Shown: positions 18,071 to 27,293 of the stretch, in pieces
Position numbering within the stretch: the stretch's first letter is position 1
How the letters are laid out: the number at the start of each line of letters is the position of its first letter
NCBI RefSeq assembly: GCF_022352055.1
Contig: NZ_JAKRWM010000014.1
Location: forward strand, 186,001 to 250,000
Direction: 5' to 3'
Length of the DNA stretch: 64,000 nucleotides
From: Cohnella mopanensis
Lineage (GTDB): Bacteria; Bacillota; Bacilli; Paenibacillales; Paenibacillaceae
Made by a program: the position numbers and the translations under genes
The notes under the pieces: model-generated
Told to the model about the DNA's origin: nothing
Database searches by the model: none
What the model saw: the letters and a program-made list of their open reading frames with translations, nothing else

Positions 18071-19210
18071 TTAAGCCTGATGTTCGACAAAATGAATGTC
18101 GTGGCTCGTGCAATCCGCTTCTGCAAACCGAAGCAGCTTATCGCCTTCATCGGATAATTCAGCAATGTCTTTTTTGCTGAGCGCTCGGAAGGGCTCGATG
18201 ACTAAAGTGGCGGATTTGCGCTCGCGAGCGATCCTCCAAGTTCCCGCGACGAAGCCGTCGATCAGGAACGTCGAGCGGATAATTCCGTTAATCGTGAATA
18301 CCCGTGCTCGATCCTCCTCGGAGATAATGCGTGTCCGGTCGGAATGGGACAGAAGCGCGTTATCGAATTCGGCCATGAATCTCGCCGGAATCGCTGTTTC
18401 GGCGTCGGGAAGAGGCACTTCTGTGAGATCGAACAACTCCTTGCCCTGCTCATCGCGGAATGTCCGTAGACGGGGTCTCATCCGATTGATGACTTCGCTA
18501 AGCCGCGTTAACCCTGACCATGCCTGCATGTCCTTCACCGACGCGGGGCCGAAGGCAGCTAGATAACGTTCGAGCATCGTCTCCAAACCGTTTTCCTCGG
18601 ATAACGGTTTGCCCAACCAAGCTTCCGCGGATGTATGGGCGGCTTGTCCGCTTTCGCCCCATAATCCGCGCGGCGGAACCTGAACGAGCGGGATATACGT
18701 GCGGATGGCGGCGGCGATAGCGGCAGGATCATGGTCATGCCAACGCTCATCCGCGGTTAACAGATGACTGAGTTCATTGAACGTTAGGGGGCGTTCTTCA
18801 ACGAGTGCCCGCCCTGCGGCGGTCAATGCCGCCATGTCTATATCTGACAGTCGTTTGCCGTGGTTTCCTTGGAATCCGCGTTCGAGAACGGTTTGTAGGA
18901 TGGGACGGAGAATCAGGCAGTCCCGAGAAGAGACGAGATGGATCGTCGAGCGCATGAGCGCGATCCTTACCGCCTGCCGTGATCGGATAAGCTGCGCCAA
19001 TTCGGCTTGGTCGAAATCTTCAAGTCGAGCCCATAACCCGATATAGGGAGGGTTGGGAGCTTGTGCTTGCATCCCGACTAGATGCTCAATCGCAGTTAGG
19101 GCAGGCATTTTCTGGCGGCGAATCAACATTTGCCGTTCGAGCAGTGCCCGGTTGAGGGCGCGTTTGGTAAGGATAGGCACTTCTGCGATGGGGGTTTTAT
19201 TAATCGACAT
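18071..19210 (-). CDS. AlkZ/YcaQ-like winged-helix DNA-binding protein (HTH_42)
   Basis: 379 residues of the HTH_42 superfamily, which includes the DNA glycosylases AlkZ and YcaQ that unhook interstrand crosslinks and bulky alkyl adducts. A QAQ motif (Gln48-Ala-Gln50 in GMQAQAPNPPY) lies where AlkZ has its catalytic QxQ; tandem winged-helix regions follow. Whether this protein is an active glycosylase is not settled: most actinobacterial and Bacillota relatives are uncharacterised. GGGAGGC precedes the ATG. Single gene; the upstream region holds the second GTGATGG box cluster. Confidence 0.82.
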   Translation of the reverse strand: MSINKTPIAEVPILTKRALNRALLERQMLIRRQKMPALTAIEHLVGMQAQAPNPPYIGLWARLEDFDQAELAQLIRSRQAVRIALMRSTIHLVSSRDCLILRPILQTVLERGFQGNHGKRLSDIDMAALTAAGRALVEERPLTFNELSHLLTADERWHDHDPAAIAAAIRTYIPLVQVPPRGLWGESGQAAHTSAEAWLGKPLSEENGLETMLERYLAAFGPASVKDMQAWSGLTRLSEVINRMRPRLRTFRDEQGKELFDLTEVPLPDAETAIPARFMAEFDNALLSHSDRTRIISEEDRARVFTINGIIRSTFLIDGFVAGTWRIARERKSATLVIEPFRALSKKDIAELSDEGDKLLRFAEADCTSHDIHFVEHQA

Positions 19211-19268
19211 GATTCATTGCCTCCCGGTTCCCATATCTGATAAAGTCGAAAATAGATAACGTGACCCC

Positions 19269-19460
19269 GATAAGGTGATGGCGTAACGCTATTCACTTCA
19301 TTTTCGATCGGAGGAAGTAGAATAGAGTGATGGTGTAACGCTATTGGTCTCGCAACTATCGAATTCGGTTAGCATGACTCCAATAAGGTGATGGTATAAC
19401 GCTATTTCCGGAAATAGCATCCGGTAGAGTAGGAATAGAGTGATGGCATAACGCTATCAT
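19269..19460. repeat. Four GTGATGG boxes, spacing 52-61-52 (locus 2)
   Basis: Boxes beginning at 19275, 19327, 19388 and 19440 match GTGATGGCATAACGCTATT with at most two or three changes. Intervals are 52, 61 and 52 bp, identical to locus 1, while the spacer sequences are largely different. Each box is preceded by ATAAG or ATAGA. It lies just upstream of the AlkZ-like gene, so the boxes could also affect its expression. Confidence 0.88.
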
Positions 19461-19492
19461 AGTTTTTTTTGAGTATCTTATAGCTCCATTAT

Positions 19493-19534
19493 AAACCAAC
19501 AACCCTGACACCAGTCTGTCAGAGTTGTTGGTTT
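19493..19534. terminator. Bidirectional terminator-like hairpin between repeat clusters
   Basis: AAACCAACAACCCTGACA (19493-19510) pairs with TGTCAGAGTTGTTGGTTT (19517-19534) with a single mismatch and a 6-nt loop. A/T runs at both ends allow either direction. The only leftward transcript reaching it would come from the oxidoreductase gene ending at 19820, through the 51-bp array. Confidence 0.65.
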
Positions 19535-19550
19535 GTTTACGATATCGGGG

Positions 19551-19787
19551 CATTGCCTCGCCAAAGTCGCAAAAAGCTACTATAGGAGCGTAGAACGCGA
19601 AGAATGCCTCGCTAAAGTCGCAAAAAGCGACTATGGGAGAGTGGAACAGAAGAATGCCTCGCCAAAGTCGCAAAAAGCGACTATGGTAGCGCGGATCGCG
19701 AAGAATGCCTCGCCAAAGTCGCAAAAAGCGACTATGGGAGAGTGGAACGCGAAGAATGCCTCGCCAAAGTCGCAAAATGCGACTATA
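19551..19787. repeat. 51-bp tandem repeat array, five units (array 2)
   Basis: The core AAGTCGCAAAAAGCGACTATG recurs with the G of GTCG at 19566, 19617, 19667, 19718 and 19769: period 51 with one 50-bp step, as in array 1. Each unit has a 5-bp inverted repeat, GTCGC and GCGAC around AAAAA. Read in reverse (CCCATAGTCGC, GGCGAGGCATTC) it aligns with array 1 over the core and both flanks, so the two arrays are related. Confidence 0.93.
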
Positions 19788-19819
19788 AGCGGTGAAAGGT
19801 AGTGAGCGTAAGTGTGTAG

Positions 19820-20851
19820 TTACGGCTTCAAATCCTTCAAAAATACTTTCCGTCCGGTTTGAGCGGAAAGATAGAGCGCCTCAAGGGTTTCGGCAAGCGC
19901 GATTCCTTCTTCTACGCCTGTTAACAGCTCGCTTTCTTTGCCTTGAATCGCCTTTAACCATAAGGAAAGAGTAGACTCTCCGGCATCGGGCAGGGCAGCC
20001 GCTTCTTGAAGGGCATTCCAGCGGGATTCCGGCGCGAAAAATCGGACCATGCTATCCGAAGGCTGAAGCAACTTGCGATGCACGCCCGATGCGCCCCCTC
20101 CGAGGAAGCTTCCCGCCGTTCCGTAGAGCTCGATAGAGAAGGGCGACTGATCGGCGGCATAGCTGGTGTCGCAGATGGCGAGCATGCCATTGGCATATTC
20201 GAATAGGCTCGCCGCATTATCCTCGGCTTTGTTGCCTGCATAACTGGAGATAATGGAAGTGACGGCAACAGGTTGTCCCAATAACCAACGCATCAAGTAT
20301 AGACAATGTGCTCCAAGGTCGGTAAATACGCCGTATTTCGAATCGAGAAATCTCGGCGCGAGAGGGACTTCGCCAGTTGCGCCGTCATGGGCATTCCTTA
20401 TTCGCACGCTGGTGATCCCGCCGATCGCGCCGGTAACCGCCACCTTCTTGGCGGCAAGATTGACGGGCCAGCGCCTTAACGACATGTCGATCGCGAAATG
20501 GATATTCGATCGGCGAATCGAAGCCGCGACCCGGTTCGCTTCTTGAAGCGAGAGCGCCAATACTTGGTCGGCCAGCACGTGCTTGCCGGCTTTGGCCGAG
20601 ATCTCGATCAGCGAAGCGGCTTGCTCCGGCGAGCTATCGACGATGACGCCGTCGATATCCGATCTAGCGAGAAGCGTTGCCAGATTAGGCTCGAACGCAG
20701 TGCCGAATTGTTCGGCGTAAGCTCTTCCCCGTTCGAGGTCATCGTCCCACACCGCGACGATTGTAGCCTCGGGAAACTCGGCCAAATCCCGTACGAAGCT
20801 CTTGGCATGATAGTGGTTCCAGCAGCTGAGCATAGCAATATTAGGCATCAT
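19820..20851 (-). CDS. Gfo/Idh/MocA-family oxidoreductase
   Basis: 343 residues. The N-terminal Rossmann domain (NIAMLSCWNHYHAKSFVRDL, VAVWDDDLERGRAYAEQFG) lacks a classical GxGxxG but keeps the family layout; ADQVLALSLQEANRV is the variant of the usual EKP motif (here DQ replaces EK), and the C-terminal domain contains FTDLGAHCLYLMRWL. Such enzymes oxidise or reduce sugars with NAD(P). It is the last of four leftward genes (isomerase, PIG-L, DMT transporter, oxidoreductase). The unusual lysine position makes the catalytic activity less certain. Start may be ATG 20851 or 20848. Confidence 0.87.
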   Translation of the reverse strand: MMPNIAMLSCWNHYHAKSFVRDLAEFPEATIVAVWDDDLERGRAYAEQFGTAFEPNLATLLARSDIDGVIVDSSPEQAASLIEISAKAGKHVLADQVLALSLQEANRVAASIRRSNIHFAIDMSLRRWPVNLAAKKVAVTGAIGGITSVRIRNAHDGATGEVPLAPRFLDSKYGVFTDLGAHCLYLMRWLLGQPVAVTSIISSYAGNKAEDNAASLFEYANGMLAICDTSYAADQSPFSIELYGTAGSFLGGGASGVHRKLLQPSDSMVRFFAPESRWNALQEAAALPDAGESTLSLWLKAIQGKESELLTGVEEGIALAETLEALYLSAQTGRKVFLKDLKP

Positions 20852-20880
20852 AGCACCTCTAATTCATAGACTTTCGCAAT

Positions 20881-21768
20881 CTATACATTCACGGCGACGA
20901 TCGCGGCGATTCCCGTCGCAATTCCTAGCACGCCGCCTTTGCTCAGCTTCTCTTTGAAGACGAAGGCAGAGATTAACGTCAGCAGTACGATCATGCTGCC
21001 GTTGACGAACGGATAGAGGTAGGCTCCCGGCAACCGGCCGGAAAGATCGTTCATCAAGGCGTTTCCGGCTCCGGTCGATAAGCCTACGCCAAGGATGAAT
21101 ATAACCGAGCTGCGCGAGAAAGGAATCCGGTCGAAGGACGCCTCCGATTGTCGCAACCGGCCGGATCCGATCCAGCCAAGCAAGGAGCAGACCAGAGCGG
21201 CGGAGAAGCCGACAAGCGTAAGTTCAGTCGACTCGCGCCCGTCCAGCATCGATTGGTGGGCTTTAGCGAGCACGGGGATGAGCCCGTTAAACAAGAAGGC
21301 GAGCAGACAGTATACGAACCAGCGTTTTCCCGCCTGTTGAACCGTATTGCCTCGTTGCCTTCCGTAAATCTGGATGAAATAAAAAGAAAGCAAGAATAGG
21401 GCTAATCCCGTAAGCTTGGCCGGACCCGCTGCCTCATGCCACAGCGTCATGCTGGCGACAACGGGTACCATCAGGCTTACGGAGAAGTAGAAAGACGAAT
21501 ACGATAAAGGACCGGTATTCATCGCCCGCGTATAGAAGAACATGGTTGAAGTAAAGACCCCTCCGTACAGGCATCCGAACAGCCATGTCCCAGAGCTGAT
21601 CGCAGGGGCTCCTCCGATTACCCACCATAAAAGCAAACCGAGGGCGATCAAGGAGCTATAAGCGGCGATAAGTCCGAACATCGCCCGGTTCGACCGCAAC
21701 TCGGGCAGCTTCTTCAAGCATAGCGTCTGGATGACGAACATCAGGGCGGCAAAGGCAGCTAGCAGCAC
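20881..21768 (-). CDS. DMT-superfamily (EamA-like) transporter
   Basis: 295 residues, about ten hydrophobic segments arranged as two EamA-like halves, ending with a helix VLGIATGIAAIVAVNV. The start is a GTG with GGGAGGA just upstream. It lies between the PIG-L deacetylase and oxidoreductase genes, 13 and 29 bp from them, so it is probably co-transcribed. Members move metabolites or drugs across the membrane; export of a pathway by-product or uptake of a sugar derivative is possible (inference). Confidence 0.86.
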   Translation of the reverse strand: MLLAAFAALMFVIQTLCLKKLPELRSNRAMFGLIAAYSSLIALGLLLWWVIGGAPAISSGTWLFGCLYGGVFTSTMFFYTRAMNTGPLSYSSFYFSVSLMVPVVASMTLWHEAAGPAKLTGLALFLLSFYFIQIYGRQRGNTVQQAGKRWFVYCLLAFLFNGLIPVLAKAHQSMLDGRESTELTLVGFSAALVCSLLGWIGSGRLRQSEASFDRIPFSRSSVIFILGVGLSTGAGNALMNDLSGRLPGAYLYPFVNGSMIVLLTLISAFVFKEKLSKGGVLGIATGIAAIVAVNV

Positions 21769-21781
21769 GGTTCCTCCCGAA

Positions 21782-22618
21782 TTAACGCTCTGCCGATCGG
21801 TCGAGCATCGGGAAGAGAGCTTTCATCTCGTCGTCGCTAGGACGACGGCCATATTGGGCAATCTCGAAGGGCTCTGCGTAACGAACTCCTGAGGCCTCCG
21901 CCCCGTACCATTTACCGAGAGCCGGTTCCATCTCTTTGGAAACGTTCATGAACTCGGCCCAATATTTCAGCAGGAACGCTTTCTTGTCTTCCCAGCTCTC
22001 GGGAACTTGGTCGAGGAAGCCGGCTTGCCAAGGCGCGAATTCGTAGAACTGAGAGGCATGGGCATCGCACGCGAGAAGCTTCTTCTCCAGTACCGGTTCT
22101 ATGTCGATGACTATGTCGGCCGAGTAATGGCTTTTCATCGAATAATCCGGCATGAGCAGCACGACAGGTCCTTGGTTCAAGGCAGGGACGTCCGGTACCG
22201 CATTCGGGGTTTTGGCGACGAAAGGAAACGAGTCGCTGACGACTTTGCCAGCATATCTATTGTCGGAATGGGCTCCTCCGTCGGGATGGAAGGTGATGAC
22301 CACGTCGGCCCTCCAGCTCCGGATTTGCCGGACGACCTCATTGCGTACCGCAATGGTCGGAAGGAGCTCCCCGTCGGGCGTATCGAGTACCTCGTACTCG
22401 TCGATTCCAAGCTTACGCGCCGCATCGGCGGCTTCGTTCCTTCTTCGTTCAACGAGCTCCATGCCGCTAATCTCGTAGTGCCCGCAGCAACCGTTCGTCA
22501 GCGATAGAAATTTAACCCGATGTCCCAGCTCCGCGAATAAGGCCGCGGTTCCTCCGGCATAGATGTCCGGTTCGTCGGGATGGGCCCCAATGACGATGAC
22601 CCTTACTTCTTTTTTCAT
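21782..22618 (-). CDS. PIG-L family N-acetylglucosaminyl deacetylase-like protein
   Basis: 278 residues. The metal-binding AHPDEPD motif (about 13-19) and a downstream HPDGGAHSDNRYAG stretch match the PIG-L/BshB/MshB deacetylases, which remove acetyl from GlcNAc-type conjugates. GGAGGG sits 9 nt before ATG 22618, which I prefer over the in-frame ATG at 22633. It is between the isomerase and the DMT transporter in one leftward cluster. An acetylated amino sugar as pathway intermediate is a reasonable inference; bacillithiol synthesis (bshB) is unlikely given the neighbours. Confidence 0.86.
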   Translation of the reverse strand: MKKEVRVIVIGAHPDEPDIYAGGTAALFAELGHRVKFLSLTNGCCGHYEISGMELVERRRNEAADAARKLGIDEYEVLDTPDGELLPTIAVRNEVVRQIRSWRADVVITFHPDGGAHSDNRYAGKVVSDSFPFVAKTPNAVPDVPALNQGPVVLLMPDYSMKSHYSADIVIDIEPVLEKKLLACDAHASQFYEFAPWQAGFLDQVPESWEDKKAFLLKYWAEFMNVSKEMEPALGKWYGAEASGVRYAEPFEIAQYGRRPSDDEMKALFPMLDRSAER

Positions 22619-22649
22619 GTTGAATCCCTCCATATGATCAATAACGGGT

Positions 22650-23690
22650 CTAACCGGCCAACCCGAGGTCCTTCAACACCTGCTGAAGATACCTGCGGGA
22701 AGAGTCCAATCGTTCGTCCATTTCGTCCCAATAACTGATCGCCTCGTAAGCATCCGGTTTCATCCATTCTCCCGAGGCAAACCTCTGCTCGCATAGCGCG
22801 GCAAGCCGAACGAGCTCCGCCACTTCCGCCAAGCTGAGGTCGGGATGAACGTTCCGCCATTGCTCCACGTAGATGTCCATATGCATAAGTCCTTTGTGAT
22901 CCTCGACCTGCACGTGCAAAGAAGGATTCACCTTGCCGATTTCCGCGAAGATCGTCTTGTAGTCGACAATGCCTTGACCGGAAGCTTTCAACTGACGAAC
23001 AAGTCCGTTTTCCGAAAAATAAAGAATGCCGTCCTTGGCATGCATCTGGTGAATATAAGGAGCGGCCCGCTTGGCGACCGCCACGGGATCTTCGGCTCTG
23101 GACAATACGTTAGCCGTATCGAATGCGACACCCAGAACGTCCTCCCCGACTTCCTCGATCATCCTCAGAACCTCGTAAGAGGTAATTTCCTCATGCGTTT
23201 CGAGGTTGATGCGGGAGCCGGAATCTCTTAGCGACGGCGCTAGCACCTTCAAGAATCGGCTCGTCGCCTGCAACTGTTCCTCCCAAGTCACGTCCGTGCG
23301 AAAGCGATCGTTCACGAAGTAACCGGTGTGGCCTCCCCGCCAGCCGGCGGTAACGCCGATCAGTTCATAGGCGCCCATCTCCGCTGCGGCATAGATTTGC
23401 TTCTCCATGGCCAGCTTATAATCGCCGCCGCCTAGCTGCCAGATTTCCGGGGATTCGGTCGTATTATAGGGATTAACTCTACCAACTCCGAAATCAATGA
23501 ACATTCCAAGCCCCTTGGCACATGCGGCCGCCTCGCGCAAAGCAACTACATCCAACTTCTTGGATACGTAGAAGGGGGATTTATAATACACGCCCTCATA
23601 ACCGTCCGCCTTCGCCTTCTCGAGTACTTGTTCCACCGGCATATATTCGTCCTTCAAATAGCCGTGATGCAGCTCTATGCCTACTTTCAT
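22650..23690 (-). CDS. Sugar phosphate isomerase/epimerase-like TIM-barrel protein
   Basis: 346 residues with the xylose-isomerase-like AP endonuclease 2 fold: RINLETHEEITSYEVLRMIEE and GVAFDTANVL supply the metal Glu and Asp, with MHAKDGILYF and HVQVEDHKGL further on. Family members epimerise or isomerise sugars and 3-keto sugars, often beside Gfo/Idh/MocA oxidoreductases as here. GGAGGT precedes the ATG. It lies about 50 bp after the terminator of the binding-protein gene, so it may have its own promoter or depend on readthrough. Confidence 0.87.
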   Translation of the reverse strand: MKVGIELHHGYLKDEYMPVEQVLEKAKADGYEGVYYKSPFYVSKKLDVVALREAAACAKGLGMFIDFGVGRVNPYNTTESPEIWQLGGGDYKLAMEKQIYAAAEMGAYELIGVTAGWRGGHTGYFVNDRFRTDVTWEEQLQATSRFLKVLAPSLRDSGSRINLETHEEITSYEVLRMIEEVGEDVLGVAFDTANVLSRAEDPVAVAKRAAPYIHQMHAKDGILYFSENGLVRQLKASGQGIVDYKTIFAEIGKVNPSLHVQVEDHKGLMHMDIYVEQWRNVHPDLSLAEVAELVRLAALCEQRFASGEWMKPDAYEAISYWDEMDERLDSSRRYLQQVLKDLGLAG

Positions 23691-23740
23691 TGCGATAAAC
23701 CTCCTTGGTCTGCTCTACTCCGTTCCAGTTAAGAAAAACA

Positions 23741-23781
23741 CCGGGAAAGCCTTGTCTCGCGATGAAGCAAGGCTTTCCCGG
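23741..23781 (-). terminator. Strong terminator after the second sugar-binding protein gene
   Basis: CCGGGAAAGCCTTG (23741-23754) pairs perfectly over 14 bp with CAAGGCTTTCCCGG (23768-23781), loop 13 nt; leftward, TGTTTTTC follows. It separates the importer genes from the isomerase gene. Confidence 0.9.
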
Positions 23782-23807
23782 CGTATTCCCTTGCGAATGG
23801 CTTGTTA

Positions 23808-25394
23808 TTACTTCAATGTGTTGTTGTAGATTTCAAGAAGCTTGGTAACGCCTTTGTCGTTGATTTCCTTCACGTAGCTATCCCAATCCGTGTCTACGGA
23901 TGCTTTGCCGTAGATGAATTGCTCCTGCGATCTCATGAAGAAGTCGTGGACGGTCGTGCTTCTCATCGTTTCTTCTTCCTTGTCGGCCGGAGTCAGCTTA
24001 GGCACCTTCGCGACGGAAGGGAACCAGTTTTTGGCGTTGGCTTCCGCGGTCAGCGAATCGACGAGCGGGTTGTTCAATACTTTGGAGAACCAATCGTAAG
24101 TGAATACGGTCGTGAAGTTGTTATTAGACGCGCCGACATTCCAGAGTGCCTTCTGAATCATGTCGCTGCTCTTCACTGCATCCGTGAAGTCGCGTTTGCC
24201 GTCTTTTTCGACGAACGTTTCGTCTTGGATGCCCCAAGTTCCGAGATTGATTGCTTCGTCGCTGTACAGCCAGTTCACGTATTCGAGCAGCTTGTCGAAG
24301 TTCGGCTTCTGTGCCGCAGTCGCGGGAATGACGTAAGCGAAGTTAATGCGCTGAGCCGACGGACCTTTGACGCCGCCCGGGCCGGCAATCGGAGGGAGCG
24401 GAGCAAGCTCGAAGTCGGGAGTTACGTTTTTCTTGCCGTCCGCATTGATCTGTCCGAGCTCGCTAATCCAAGTGTAGGTAAACACGCTCTGGCCGGTAGC
24501 CATCTTCTGCTTCCATTGATCCGTGCTGGACGTGAAGATTTCAGGATCGGCCAATTTCTCTTTCATCAGTCGGTTCAGGAATGTAACATATTGCTTGTAG
24601 TTGTCGCTCGTATACGCATATTCGAACTCGTTCTTCTCGGAGTTGAATACGAAGCCGTTGTAAGCGGGTCCGATTCCCCATGCGGCTCCCGACAAGTTGA
24701 TGAGTCCGAGCGCGCCGTTCAGGTTAGCCATCGGATAGCTTTTCGGATCGGCTTCTTTTAACTTTTTCAATACGTTATATAGCTCATCCATCGTTGTTGG
24801 AGCTTGCAGGTTATATTTTTTGAGCAGATCGACGCGGATGACGGGAGCGGTGTTGTACATTGCCGATTCGAACATGAACGGAAGGCCGTACAGCTTGCCG
24901 TCCTTCAAAGTCCAGTTGTCGATTTCCTCGGAAATCTTGTATTGTTCGAGTTTTTTCTTCAGGTTCGGCAGCTTATCCATATAGTCGCTGATCGGCAAGA
25001 ATACTCCGGTTTGGGCGAATTCCATATAGACCGGATGCTCGACGTAGCTGACGAGATCAGGCGCGGAGCCGGAGCTTAGCACGATTTTGAGCTTGTTCTG
25101 GTAATCCGCGTCCGGGGTCGGCTGAATATCCAGCTTCACGTTGGCTAGCTTCTGGAACTGCTCGAGCACGGGCCATGCCGCATTGAAAGGGTAAGAGGGA
25201 TTGTCGTCATACATCATGGAGATGGTGATCGGCTGATCGCCTCCGTTCCCCGTGGTTGCCGCCCCGCCGGTTTCCTTCGCGTTCGAGCCCGAATTGGAAC
25301 CCGAGCATGCCGACAACAACGTAGACATGGCCAGCGTTAATGCGATTCCTCCGGCAAGCCGCTTGCTTTTCTTACTGCCTTGTACCTCTTTCAT
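23808..25394 (-). CDS. Extracellular sugar-binding lipoprotein (LplA-like)
   Basis: 528 residues, large-type family 1 solute-binding protein. The signal peptide ends at STLLSAC (Cys30) and a Ser/Gly/Asn linker follows. GGGAGG lies 10 nt before ATG 25394; an in-frame ATG at 25433 lacks a better site. Third gene of the importer operon after two permeases, an order typical of Paenibacillus LplB-YtcP-LplA systems for oligosaccharides. The genes after it encode sugar-modifying enzymes. The ligand cannot be read from the sequence. Confidence 0.92.
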   Translation of the reverse strand: MKEVQGSKKSKRLAGGIALTLAMSTLLSACSGSNSGSNAKETGGAATTGNGGDQPITISMMYDDNPSYPFNAAWPVLEQFQKLANVKLDIQPTPDADYQNKLKIVLSSGSAPDLVSYVEHPVYMEFAQTGVFLPISDYMDKLPNLKKKLEQYKISEEIDNWTLKDGKLYGLPFMFESAMYNTAPVIRVDLLKKYNLQAPTTMDELYNVLKKLKEADPKSYPMANLNGALGLINLSGAAWGIGPAYNGFVFNSEKNEFEYAYTSDNYKQYVTFLNRLMKEKLADPEIFTSSTDQWKQKMATGQSVFTYTWISELGQINADGKKNVTPDFELAPLPPIAGPGGVKGPSAQRINFAYVIPATAAQKPNFDKLLEYVNWLYSDEAINLGTWGIQDETFVEKDGKRDFTDAVKSSDMIQKALWNVGASNNNFTTVFTYDWFSKVLNNPLVDSLTAEANAKNWFPSVAKVPKLTPADKEEETMRSTTVHDFFMRSQEQFIYGKASVDTDWDSYVKEINDKGVTKLLEIYNNTLK

Positions 25395-25472
25395 AGTGCA
25401 ATTGCCTCCCTTGTGTTGGTATAAATCTATCATAAAAGCTGTTCAGGCTGGGCCTGCGAAAGTAAAGGAAAA

Positions 25473-26351
25473 TCAGCCCTTCACGGAACCGAGCATGACT
25501 CCCTTGGCGAAGTACTTCTGGGTAAACGGAAAAATGAGCATAATCGGCAACGTGGTCGACATAATAGCCGCCGCCTTAAGCGAAGCCGAAGAGATGTTGT
25601 TCCCGGTGTCGCCGACTTGGCCGACATTGCCCGCCAGATCGGATCCGGCAATAATATTGCGTACGATCATCATGACCGGATGTTTATCCGTGCTGTTCAA
25701 GTAGATCATGGAGTTAAACCAGTTGTTCCAGTAATACACGACGAGGAACAAGGTAATGGCCGCCAGAATCGGCTTAGACAGCGGAAGGATGATTTGCACG
25801 AGAATACGAAACGGATTCAAGCCGTCCAGCATGGCGGATTCTTCGATTTCTTCGGGAATCCCTTGAAAATAGGTCATCATCAATAGCAAATAGTAAGGCG
25901 TAATGCTGAAGGGAAGCACGATGGCCCAGATGCTGTCGATGAGTCCCAAGCTTTTCACGAGCATGTAAGTCGGGATGAGTCCGCCGCTGAAGAACATCGT
26001 GAACATAATGAACAGAATGAGCAGCTTGCGCCCCTTCAAAGCTCTCTTAGATAGTGGATAAGCGCAGATCGTTAGCATGAACAAGCCGATTGCGGTTCCA
26101 AGAGCTGTCTGAATAATGGAATTCTTAAAGCCGGCCAGTATGCTAGGATGCTGGAAAACGCGAACATAAGAGTCCAAGTTAAAGCCTTGAGGCCATAAGC
26201 CGACTTTGCCTCCCACTACGGCGCTTGAATTGCTGAATGACACCGAAAGCAGATGCAAGAACGGGACAAGGATAGAGGCCACGAGAAGGAGCATTACGAC
26301 CGAATTGACGGCCATGAACCATTTGAAGCCGGTAGAACGGCGGTATAACAT
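25473..26351 (-). CDS. Carbohydrate ABC transporter permease (YtcP/MalG type)
   Basis: 292 residues, six membrane segments, EAA loop EEIEESAMLDGLNPFRILVQ (about 183-202), C-terminus KYFAKGVMLGSVKG characteristic of YtcP-type permeases. It follows the LplB-type permease by about 40 bp and precedes the binding protein by about 80 bp. AAAGGAGGA precedes the ATG. As with the first importer, no ATPase gene is present, so a shared ATPase is expected. Confidence 0.93.
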   Translation of the reverse strand: MLYRRSTGFKWFMAVNSVVMLLLVASILVPFLHLLSVSFSNSSAVVGGKVGLWPQGFNLDSYVRVFQHPSILAGFKNSIIQTALGTAIGLFMLTICAYPLSKRALKGRKLLILFIMFTMFFSGGLIPTYMLVKSLGLIDSIWAIVLPFSITPYYLLLMMTYFQGIPEEIEESAMLDGLNPFRILVQIILPLSKPILAAITLFLVVYYWNNWFNSMIYLNSTDKHPVMMIVRNIIAGSDLAGNVGQVGDTGNNISSASLKAAAIMSTTLPIMLIFPFTQKYFAKGVMLGSVKG

Positions 26352-26390
26352 GCTTAATTCCTTCCTCCTTTTTGAACTCTTACTTTTAGG

Positions 26391-27293
26391 CTAGTACAAT
26401 GAGAAACCGGATATTTTCCTAGAAATGTAGTTGCCCGCCGATACGAGCATTAGCCCGATCAACCCGCCGAATAGGCCGACGGCCGTCGCATAGCTGTAAT
26501 TGTTGTTCTGCAAGCCCATGCGGAATACGAACGTATCGATAATGTCGCTTGTCGTAGAGTTGCTAGGCGTATAGAGCAGCAATACTTTCTCGAAGCCCAG
26601 CGCGAGCATGGAGCCGAGCGAGATGATAAGCACGACCGATATCGTCGGCAGAATTTGCGGAATCGTCACGCTTAACGTCTGACGCCATCTTCCCGCGCCG
26701 TCCATCTCCGCAGCTTCGTACAACTGAGTGTCTACCGATGCGAGAGCCGCCGTGTAGATGATGGCGTTCCAGCCCATGAACTGCCAGATGTCGGACGAAA
26801 TGTAGATCGTGCGGAACCAGCCCGGTTCATTCACGAAGAAGATCGGATCGATTCCGAGCTGCCCAAGGAAGGAATTCACGATGCCGCTCGTCGGAGAAAG
26901 AATTTCCTTCAGTATTCCCACGACGACGACAACCGCGACGAAGTTAGGGAAATAAGAGATCGTCTGGATGATCGTCTTGATCTTCTTGTTGAGGATTTCG
27001 TTCAGCAACAGGGCGAACAGTATCGGAAGCGTGAACGTAATCGCCAAGTTTAAGACGCTGAGTAAGATCGAATTCTGGAAAGCCGCCCAGAACGTCGGGT
27101 CGTTCCAGAACATTTTGAAATACCGCAGCCCTACCCATTCTTCCCCGTACATCGAGCCGCCGGGTACGTATTTTCTAAAGGCGAGCACGTTGCCTAGGAT
27201 CGGTCCGTATCTAAAAATAAGGAAATAAGCAATCGGCAACACGAGCATGAGATAGTAGTGATTGTAGCGTTTGAAGTAGGGACTCACCCGCAT
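26391..27293 (-). CDS. Carbohydrate ABC transporter permease (LplB/UgpA type)
   Basis: 300 residues, six membrane segments. FLIFRYGPILGNVLAFRKY at the N-terminus is typical of LplB; the EAA loop reads LYEAAEMDGAGRWRQTLSVT. It is the first gene of the leftward importer operon. AAGGAGG is 6 nt before ATG 27293 (an in-frame TTG lies 6 bp upstream). The 230 bp ahead of it are shared with the divergent membrane-bound AraC regulator gene, which probably controls the operon. Confidence 0.93.
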   Translation of the reverse strand: MRVSPYFKRYNHYYLMLVLPIAYFLIFRYGPILGNVLAFRKYVPGGSMYGEEWVGLRYFKMFWNDPTFWAAFQNSILLSVLNLAITFTLPILFALLLNEILNKKIKTIIQTISYFPNFVAVVVVVGILKEILSPTSGIVNSFLGQLGIDPIFFVNEPGWFRTIYISSDIWQFMGWNAIIYTAALASVDTQLYEAAEMDGAGRWRQTLSVTIPQILPTISVVLIISLGSMLALGFEKVLLLYTPSNSTTSDIIDTFVFRMGLQNNNYSYATAVGLFGGLIGLMLVSAGNYISRKISGFSLY

